Positions 1 through 4,601 of a DNA stretch of 7,874 bases are shown here, one piece after another. Origin of the DNA: Flavobacterium sp. (GTDB lineage Bacteria > Bacteroidota > Bacteroidia > Flavobacteriales > Flavobacteriaceae); assembly GCA_030152225.1 (NCBI GenBank), contig JASLHL010000127.1:1-7874 (forward strand), in the 5' to 3' direction. Made by a program: the position numbers and the translations under genes. Numbering within the stretch: position 1 is the stretch's first letter; each line of letters starts with the position of its first letter. Under the pieces are notes generated by a model that did no database searches, was not told the origin of the DNA, and saw only the letters and a list, made by a program, of their open reading frames with translations.

Positions 1-43
1 GAAAATTAGAAGTAAGTCCCCAACGTTGTTTTAACTTTTCCAT
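1..43 (-). CDS. N-terminal fragment of a leftward protein gene, cut by the window edge
   Basis: Reading leftward from an ATG at 43-41 gives 14 open codons, MEKLKQRWGLTSNF, before the window ends. A basic start with a KLKQRWGLTSN pattern resembles, from memory, small flavobacterial membrane proteins of unknown function that begin with a short Lys/Arg-rich segment before transmembrane helices. That family link is a recollection and not demonstrable from 14 residues. The leader is A/T-rich without a Shine-Dalgarno sequence, as at the other starts in this window. A TACTTTTG -7-like element lies about 20 bp upstream, at 64-71. The gene has the same orientation as the threonine aldolase but is separated from it by that gene's terminator, so it is probably its own transcription unit. 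Confidence 0.5.
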   Translation of the reverse strand, partial: MEKLKQRWGLTSNF

Positions 44-63
44 TTATTTATTTTAAATCTAAA

Positions 64-71
64 CAAAAGTA
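64..71 (-). promoter_or_regulatory. candidate -7 element for the leftward gene at the left edge
   Basis: Read leftward this is TACTTTTG, an exact match to the Bacteroidota TAnnTTTG -7 element. It lies 20 bp upstream of the ATG at 43-41, giving a predicted leader of roughly 15 nt. No TTG is found at the usual -33 distance, so the call rests on one box and on position. Confidence 0.35.
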
Positions 72-114
72 GTCCTTTTTCAAATAGTAAAAAACTAATT
101 TTTACTTAAAATAT

Positions 115-140
115 AAAAGCCATTCCTCAGAATGGCTTTT
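115..140 (-). terminator. Rho-independent terminator of the threonine aldolase gene
   Basis: A perfect 11-bp inverted repeat (AAAAGCCATTC / GAATGGCTTTT) encloses a 4-nt loop at 126-129 and starts 8 bp after the aldolase stop codon. Read leftward the hairpin is followed by TTTTATATTTTAAG, a usable U-tract. The plus-strand side is also T-rich, so it may work in both directions. Confidence 0.85.
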
Positions 141-147
141 TATTCTT

Positions 148-1173
148 TTACAGTTCAATTTGGTTCATAGTTTCCAAAACATATTCATGCATCACTTCGC
201 GATAGTCTAAATGGGTAACGATGCGCAACCACCCTTTTCCAATTTCGCTAATAAGAATATTTTTCTGTTTGAGTTTATCCAAAAAAGGTTTGATTTTCGC
301 TTCATCATCCAGACGGAAAACCAATATATTTGTTTGAACAGGGAGAATTTCTTTCACCCATGTTTTTTTGTTGAGTAACATCTCAATTTGCTTAGCTCTA
401 TAGTGATCACGTTGAAGGCGGCTCACATTATTTTTCAAAGCATACAAAGCAGCTGAAGTTAGATATCCTGTTTGTCGCATTCCTCCTCCCATTGTCTTAC
501 GAATACGAATTGCGCGCTGAATCAACTCCTTAGACCCTAGCAATACAGATCCCACAGGGGCTCCTAAACTTTTGGAGAAACACACCGAAATCGTATCAAA
601 CAAAGCGCCAAACTGCGTCGGATGTTGTGATTTGGCAACTAATGCATTCCACAGACGCGCACCATCTAGGTGCATTTTAATACCATAGGTGTCACATACC
701 TCTTTGATACGTTCAATTTCACTCAGCTCATAACAAGCTCCACCTCCCATATTAGTCGTATTTTCTAAACACACCAACTTAGTTAACGGTAAGTGAATAT
801 TCGCAGGATCTGTATAGTGATAGATCACATCTTCAGCAGTAATTCGCCCGCGATCACCATCCACTAAAGCAGAACTTACCCCATGGTGAACCGCAGCTCC
901 TCCTCCTTCAAATTGATAAATATGCGAACTTCTATCGCAAATTAATTGATCGCCTGGTTGAGTATGTAATTTGATAGCAACTTGATTAGCCATAGTTCCC
1001 GAGGGGAAAAACAAGGCAGCTTCCATTCCAAAAAGCTCAGCAACAGCTGCTTCCAACTCATTAGTACTTCCATCTTGTTTGTAAACATCGTCCCCTACGC
1101 GCGCTTTCAGCATATAGTTCAACATCTCTGGCGTGGGCTTTGTAATTGTATCGCTAATTAAATTAATTTCCAT
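148..1173 (-). CDS. ltaE: low-specificity L-threonine aldolase (PLP-dependent)
   Basis: This cytoplasmic fold-type I PLP enzyme cleaves L-threonine or L-allo-threonine to glycine and acetaldehyde. Using the ATG at 1173 it has 341 residues, close to E. coli LtaE (333). Visible family motifs are the N-terminal NLISDTITKPTPEM, VGDDVYKQD (26-34), SGTMANQ (58-64), the cofactor-stacking region RSSHIY (81-86), HLDGAR (168-173, with the Asp that contacts the pyridine ring), the Schiff-base lysine K201 in SKSLGAPVGS, and GGMRQTG (229-235). The frame stays open upstream to 1359, but those 62 residues have no family similarity, overlap prfB on the other strand, and MEINLISDT is the normal family start. 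It is divergent from prfB across 46 bp and closes with a hairpin terminator. Whether it prefers threo or allo substrate cannot be read from the sequence. Confidence 0.95.
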   Translation of the reverse strand: MEINLISDTITKPTPEMLNYMLKARVGDDVYKQDGSTNELEAAVAELFGMEAALFFPSGTMANQVAIKLHTQPGDQLICDRSSHIYQFEGGGAAVHHGVSSALVDGDRGRITAEDVIYHYTDPANIHLPLTKLVCLENTTNMGGGACYELSEIERIKEVCDTYGIKMHLDGARLWNALVAKSQHPTQFGALFDTISVCFSKSLGAPVGSVLLGSKELIQRAIRIRKTMGGGMRQTGYLTSAALYALKNNVSRLQRDHYRAKQIEMLLNKKTWVKEILPVQTNILVFRLDDEAKIKPFLDKLKQKNILISEIGKGWLRIVTHLDYREVMHEYVLETMNQIEL

Positions 1174-1190
1174 AAATCCGCAGGAATAAG

Positions 1191-1198
1191 TATTTTTG
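1191..1198 (+). promoter_or_regulatory. candidate -7 element for prfB
   Basis: TATTTTTG matches the Bacteroidota TAnnTTTG -7 consensus exactly and lies 21 bp before the prfB ATG at 1220. No TTG is seen at the expected -33 distance, so the upstream half is weak or absent. It sits in the 46-bp gap shared with the divergent threonine aldolase gene. For that gene only an imperfect box (TACTTTTA, leftward, 1203-1210) is visible. Confidence 0.45.
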
Positions 1199-1219
1199 CA
1201 TGTAAAAGTATTAAAAATT

Positions 1220-2315
1220 ATGGTAACCACAGAACAACAGAAGGACATTATTGATCGCCTTGGTGCGTTAAGGAGGTATCTTTGACGTCGATAAGAAGTT
1301 AATTGAAATTGCAAACGAAGAAGAAAAAACGTTTGCTCCTGACTTTTGGAATAATTCAAAAGAAGCCGAAATCATTGTCAAAAATCTAAAATCCAAGAAA
1401 AAGTGGATTGAAGACTATGAACAGGCAAAAAATCACCTAGAAGAATTTCAAGTATTGATTGAGTTTTACAACGCCAAAGAAGTATCGGAGGACGAAGTAG
1501 TAGACCAATATAAGAAAACCCTGGAACTCATTGAGAATTTAGAGTTTAAGAATATGTTATCTGACGAAGGTGATAACATGAGTGCGGTCTTGCAAATTAC
1601 CGCAGGGGCAGGTGGAACAGAAAGTTGTGATTGGGCCTCTATGTTGATGCGTATGTACATCATGTGGTCTGAGAACAGCGGATACAAGGTCAAAGAGCTC
1701 AACTATCAAGCAGGGGAAGTCGCAGGTGTAAAAACGGTAACCTTGGAGATTGAAGGAGAATTTGCTTTTGGGTATTTGAAAGGAGAAAATGGCGTGCATC
1801 GTTTGGTCCGCATTTCCCCTTTTGACAGCAATGCCAAACGCCATACCTCTTTTGCTTCTGTTTACGTCTATCCATTAGCGGATGATACCATTGAAATTGA
1901 AATCAACCCTTCCGATATTTCTTGGGAGACCATGCGTTCAAGTGGTGCAGGTGGACAAAATGTAAATAAGGTAGAAACAGCAGTTCGCTTAAGACACCAC
2001 CCTACAGGTATTATTATTGAAAATTCCGAAACGCGTTCTCAATTAGACAATAAAATCAAAGCCATGCAGCTCTTAAAATCGCAACTTTACGAAATTGAGT
2101 TGAAGAAAAAACAAGCCATGCGCGATGAAATTGAAGCTAATAAGAAGAAAATTGAATGGGGCTCACAGATTCGAAATTATGTGATGCACCCCTATAAATT
2201 AGTCAAAGATGTTCGAACTGGCTACGAAACAACAGATGTTGACTCGGTGATGGATGGCGAAATTGACGCTTTCTTAAAAGCCTATTTGATGATGATGGGA
2301 CAACAAGAGGAATAA
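1220..2315 (+). CDS. prfB: peptide chain release factor 2, with programmed +1 frameshift
   Basis: RF2 recognises UAA and UGA in the ribosomal A site and triggers release of the finished protein. The gene is in two frames. Codons from the ATG at 1220 run 21 residues ([21 protein letters not shown]) to TGA at 1283-1285; skipping T1283 gives GAC GTC GAT and continues to the TAA at 2313-2315, for 364 aa against 365 in E. coli. The slip site AGG AGG TAT CTT TGA C has the same layout as the E. coli autoregulatory site, where scarce RF2 lets the ribosome slip and make more RF2. Full-protein motifs are the stop-codon recognition tripeptide SPF at 199-201 and the catalytic GGQ at 244-246 in [18 protein letters not shown]. 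The start has an A-rich leader and no Shine-Dalgarno sequence. An annotation starting at 1455 would lose 78 residues. This is not a pseudogene. Confidence 0.97.
1271..1286 (+). promoter_or_regulatory. prfB: prfB programmed +1 frameshift site (AGGAGG TAT CTT TGA C)
   Basis: The internal Shine-Dalgarno-like AGGAGG (1271-1276) is followed after 3 nt by the slippery CTT (1280-1282) and the poor-context stop TGA-C (1283-1286). This is the canonical RF2 arrangement: spacing, slippery codon and stop context match the E. coli site. Frames before and after the shift are both strongly RF2-like, which supports use of the site. Confidence 0.95.
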
Positions 2316-2324
2316 TACAGTTGA

Positions 2325-2376
2325 CAGCAAAAAAAAACAAGCTTGAGTAAAACCTCAAGCTTGTTTTTTTTTGCTG
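2325..2376 (+). terminator. long hairpin terminator after prfB
   Basis: This is a perfect 23-bp inverted repeat: CAGC, A9 and CAAGCTTGAG on the left, CTCAAGCTTG, T9 and GCTG on the right, around a 6-nt loop at 2348-2353. It begins 9 bp after the prfB stop. The 10-bp inner stem followed by T9 (2364-2372) is a standard intrinsic terminator on the plus strand. The A9 on the left gives the mirror-image signal for leftward transcription, so it can also stop read-through from the convergent regulator gene. Confidence 0.9.
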
Positions 2377-2590
2377 TTTGGCTTTTGGTGTTTGATGTTT
2401 GGTAAAGTCGTCATTTACAAAAAATCATTTTCTTACAACACAATCAAAAAACAAAGTGCAAATCGAAGCGTAGCGAAAATCGGAACGAAGTGGAGATTCA
2501 TCGAACACTAAAACAAAATATAAAATCAGTGAGATAGATTCATTGAACACCAAAATAAAATATAAACTAAGTGAGATAAAGAGCAGAAAA
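2377..2590. other. repeat-rich intergenic region without a gene
   Basis: No coding sequence is supported here. The stretch lies between the convergent ends of prfB and the regulator. It holds a run of TTTG/GTTTGG-like words (2377-2402), a segment with two similar sub-blocks beginning AATCG (2461-2497), and two 42-bp repeat units (2495-2578). A 15-nt word at 2383-2397 recurs inverted at 2541-2555 with two mismatches, and inverted at 2499-2513 also with two. No distinct terminator for the leftward regulator other than the prfB hairpin is evident. Confidence 0.6.
2495..2578. repeat. two tandem 42-bp imperfect repeats
   Basis: Unit 1 is 2495-2536 and unit 2 is 2537-2578. Both begin GATTCAT and end GTGAGATA, with 37 of 42 positions identical and no gaps. 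They lie just past the stop codon of the regulator gene. They have no target-site duplication or ORF, so they are better read as tandem duplication of intergenic sequence, or part of a dispersed intergenic repeat family, than as an insertion sequence. Confidence 0.85.
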
Positions 2591-3358
2591 CTAATTCACC
2601 TTCTTCATGACATCTTTCAACATATGGCGAATTTCCTGAAACATTGCTTTTGTATCAGCTTCTCCTAAATCTTCGGGTTTAAATTCTTCTGTCGCAATAC
2701 TACAGGCATATTCCCATATTTCGAGGATATCGTATGCGTTGATTCGGTAAGGCTCATAAAAGGTATTGTCTGAATGCAATTCATAGGTTTCCTCATCAAT
2801 GCGATAGACGCGTTTATATACCACTCCCTCATTCGCAGTCATAATAATATACGTTCGTCCATTGCGGATATACTCCAGCTGTTCAATATAACTTCCAATA
2901 ATAAACGAGCCTTCTTGATGGGGTGGCATCGAATCGCCTTCAATGGGAAATGCGCGATACTTTCCATCTCGTAAAAAAGGCAGGGAAATTTGATCGAGAT
3001 TTTGGATAAATTCAGGATCAGCATAGCCTGATAAATACCCCGCTCTTGCTTTATGTGGAATAATCTCAATGAAATTATTTCCATTGGGATCTACCATAAT
3101 GGGCAATAAAATGCGATTATCTTCCAATTTCAATAAATCTTGCATGGGCACCTTTCTCAAATCAACCGAAATAAGTAAATCCACGCTTACGTGAAAATAG
3201 CGAGAGATTTTCAACAAAACTTCCAAAGGGGGTTCAGATGCCCCTTCTTCGTATTTTGAATAACGGGCACGCGTAATGAGTAGTGCATCTGCGACTTTTT
3301 GCTGAGACAATTCTTTCTGTGCTCGCAAATACCTGATGTTATCTGATAAGTATGACAT
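2591..3358 (-). CDS. LexA-like repressor: XRE helix-turn-helix plus S24 self-cleaving peptidase domain
   Basis: This 255-aa protein has a DNA-binding XRE-type helix-turn-helix at about 6-61 (LRAQKELSQQKVADALLITRARYSKYEEG) and a C-terminal S24 (LexA/CI/UmuD) peptidase domain at about 95-215. In the peptidase the predicted cleavage site is Ala106-Gly107 (KARAGYL), the nucleophile is Ser143 in FPIEGDSMPP, and the general base is Lys182 in GVVYKRVY. The Ser-Lys spacing of 39 is near the 37 of E. coli LexA. By family knowledge such proteins repress target promoters until RecA-DNA filaments stimulate self-cleavage. A roughly 35-residue tail (221-255) of unknown role follows. It is divergent from a dinB-dnaE operon across 83 bp containing two dyads, suggesting it represses both itself and that operon. 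The N-terminal XRE type differs from the winged helix of true LexA, so it resembles a phage CI-like repressor in build. Stop codon is TAG. Confidence 0.93.
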   Translation of the reverse strand: MSYLSDNIRYLRAQKELSQQKVADALLITRARYSKYEEGASEPPLEVLLKISRYFHVSVDLLISVDLRKVPMQDLLKLEDNRILLPIMVDPNGNNFIEIIPHKARAGYLSGYADPEFIQNLDQISLPFLRDGKYRAFPIEGDSMPPHQEGSFIIGSYIEQLEYIRNGRTYIIMTANEGVVYKRVYRIDEETYELHSDNTFYEPYRINAYDILEIWEYACSIATEEFKPEDLGEADTKAMFQEIRHMLKDVMKKVN

Positions 3359-3377
3359 TTGCTATTATTTATAGCAT
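3359..3377. promoter_or_regulatory. putative operator 1, TTGCTA-N7-TAGCAT dyad
   Basis: TTGCTA (3359-3364), a 7-nt spacer and TAGCAT (3372-3377) form an imperfect dyad; the inner TGCTA/TAGCA halves are perfect. It abuts the regulator start codon and lies directly downstream of the regulator's -7 element (3378-3385), covering the expected transcription start. A bound repressor here would block the regulator's own transcription. Same half-site and same spacer as the dyad at 3393-3411. Confidence 0.6.
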
Positions 3378-3385
3378 CAAATATA
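3378..3385 (-). promoter_or_regulatory. candidate -7 element for the LexA-like regulator
   Basis: Read leftward this is TATATTTG, an exact TAnnTTTG match, 19 bp before the regulator ATG. The predicted transcription start falls inside operator 1. No TTG is seen at the -33 distance. Confidence 0.5.
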
Positions 3386-3392
3386 CTAATTA

Positions 3393-3411
3393 TTGCTAAC
3401 ATACGTAGTAA
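3393..3411. promoter_or_regulatory. putative operator 2, TTGCTA-N7-TAGTAA dyad
   Basis: TTGCTA (3393-3398), a 7-nt spacer and TAGTAA (3406-3411) repeat the geometry of operator 1 with one mismatch between the half-sites (perfect would be TAGCAA). Its right end overlaps the first bases of the dinB -7 element at 3409-3416, so occupancy should exclude RNA polymerase from the dinB-dnaE operon. The dyad centres are 34 bp apart. Confidence 0.6.
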
Positions 3412-3416
3412 GTTTG
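3409..3416 (+). promoter_or_regulatory. candidate -7 element for the dinB-dnaE operon
   Basis: TAAGTTTG matches TAnnTTTG exactly, 25 bp before the dinB ATG. The nearest upstream TTG (3393-3395) leaves only 13 bp, shorter than the usual 17-23, so the -33 part is weak; this would suit a promoter held mostly off. It overlaps operator 2. Confidence 0.5.
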
Positions 3417-3433
3417 TTTAAAATATTTTAAAC
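3416..3433. promoter_or_regulatory. 18-bp perfect palindrome in the dinB leader
   Basis: GTTTAAAATATTTTAAAC is fully self-complementary and sits between the dinB -7 box and the start codon, over the predicted transcription start. Its sequence is unlike the TTGCTA dyads. It could bind another dimeric regulator; with no loop it is a poor RNA hairpin. The palindrome is certain; the function is inferred. Confidence 0.45.
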
Positions 3434-3441
3434 TCAGGCAG

Positions 3442-4599
3442 ATGGAACGCGCCATTGTACATTTAGATTTGGATAGCTTTTTTGTTTCTTGCGAGCGATT
3501 GATCAATCGTCAACTCGCTGGAATCCCTCTTATTATAGGTGGAGGTGACCGGGGAGTCGTGTCGAGTTGTTCGTATGAGGCACGTACATTTGGCGTGCGT
3601 TCAGCCATGCCCATCCGCATGGCGATGCGCTTGTGTCCACAGGCCAAGATTATCAAAGGAGACATGGAATTGTACAGCAAAATGTCAGCAGAAGTAACGG
3701 AAATTATAGCAGAAAAAGCTCCTGTAATGGAAAAAGCAAGCATTGACGAATTCTATCTTGACTTAACGGGAATGGATCGCTTTTTTAGTACAAATCAATG
3801 GGCCGCCGAATTAGCTGCTACCATCAAAAAAGAAACCCATCTCCCTTTAAGTTATGCCTTATCGATCAACAAAACCGTTTCAAAGATGGGCACTAATGAA
3901 GCTAAACCTGCTGGAGCCCTTGTCATTCCCGAAAAAGAGGTACGTCCTTTTCTCAATCCCTTGTCGATTCGCAAGATTCCCATGCTTGGACAAGCTACCT
4001 ATGATTCACTCGCGCGCTTGGGTATCCGCACCATTGAAACCCTGTCGAATATGCCTTCGGACATCCTGTTTCAACTCTTAGGTAAAAATGGATTAGACAT
4101 TTGGAAAAAGGCTAACGGCATTGATTATACGCCTGTTGAACCCTATCGAGAACGCAAATCCATCTCAGCAGAACACACCTTTGCTCAAGATACCATTGAC
4201 CTCATCTTAGTAAGAACAACCTTGTTAGGCATGATAGAACGTCTCGCTTTTCAATTGCGATCAGAAGGTTGGTTGACCTCTGTGGTATCCGTAAAAATTC
4301 GGTATACCAATTTTGACACGGAAACGAAACAGTGTAAAATTGCCTATACCTCAGCCGATCACCTACTCAATACGCATGTACTGGATTTATTCGAAAAGCA
4401 TTACCAACGTCGCATGCGATTGCGATTGATCGGAATTAATTTCAGCGGATTAGTAAGAGGGAACTATCAAATCAATCTATTTGAAGATTCTCAAGAGATT
4501 ATGGCACTCTATGAAGCCATGGACCAAATTAAAAAACAATACGGCATACAGGCAGTTCACCGCTGCTCTAGTGCGATACTCAAAACTAAAAAGAAATAA
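3442..4599 (+). CDS. dinB: Y-family DNA polymerase, DinB/Pol IV type (translesion synthesis)
   Basis: This 385-aa polymerase copies past damaged template bases at low fidelity. Two-metal catalytic residues are present: Asp9 in VHLDLDSFFVS, and Asp102-Glu103 in ASIDEFYLDLTG. Phe14 sits at the steric-gate position that excludes ribonucleotides. SYEARTFGVRSAMP (44-57) is the conserved nucleotide-contacting segment. The thumb holds a helix-hairpin-helix (about 173-205), followed by a little-finger domain (about 238-342). QINLF at 343-347 is a textbook beta-clamp-binding motif, here about 40 residues from the C-terminus. The intact catalytic site separates it from ImuB, which is a catalytically dead Y-family member. 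The start at 3442 has only a weak CAGG upstream. It is first in a two-gene operon with dnaE (2-bp gap) and is divergent from the LexA-like regulator, implying damage induction. Assignment to Pol IV rather than UmuC rests on overall resemblance. Confidence 0.95.
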   Translation: MERAIVHLDLDSFFVSCERLINRQLAGIPLIIGGGDRGVVSSCSYEARTFGVRSAMPIRMAMRLCPQAKIIKGDMELYSKMSAEVTEIIAEKAPVMEKASIDEFYLDLTGMDRFFSTNQWAAELAATIKKETHLPLSYALSINKTVSKMGTNEAKPAGALVIPEKEVRPFLNPLSIRKIPMLGQATYDSLARLGIRTIETLSNMPSDILFQLLGKNGLDIWKKANGIDYTPVEPYRERKSISAEHTFAQDTIDLILVRTTLLGMIERLAFQLRSEGWLTSVVSVKIRYTNFDTETKQCKIAYTSADHLLNTHVLDLFEKHYQRRMRLRLIGINFSGLVRGNYQINLFEDSQEIMALYEAMDQIKKQYGIQAVHRCSSAILKTKKK

Positions 4600-4601
4600 A
4601 G

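Noticed and set aside
1174..1359. 62-residue upstream extension of the threonine aldolase frame
   Set aside because: It is antisense to the prfB start, covers the divergent promoter region, and family members begin at MEINLISDT-like sequence; the ATG at 1173 is preferred.
1466..1844. Leftward open frames opposite prfB
   Set aside because: They are shadows of a strongly conserved gene, with no family-like sequence and no start signals.
1455..2315. RF2 as a 286-aa protein starting at 1455, or as a broken gene with an internal stop
   Set aside because: The upstream frame encodes normal RF2 sequence up to the standard AGGAGG-TAT-CTT-TGA-C frameshift site, giving a full-length 364-aa product.
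2495..2578. CRISPR array
   Set aside because: Only two directly adjacent units without unique spacers and no cas genes; this is a tandem duplication.
2774..3402. Open frames on both strands overlapping the regulator gene
   Set aside because: They lie within or antisense to the XRE-S24 gene, which has clear motifs along its length.
3359..3441. Classical SOS boxes of the E. coli or Bacillus type
   Set aside because: Neither CTGT-N8-ACAG nor GAAC-N4-GTTC is present; only the TTGCTA-type dyads are seen.
3510..4081. Open frames inside dinB in other frames
   Set aside because: DinB is intact in its own frame; these have no recognisable domain or leader.
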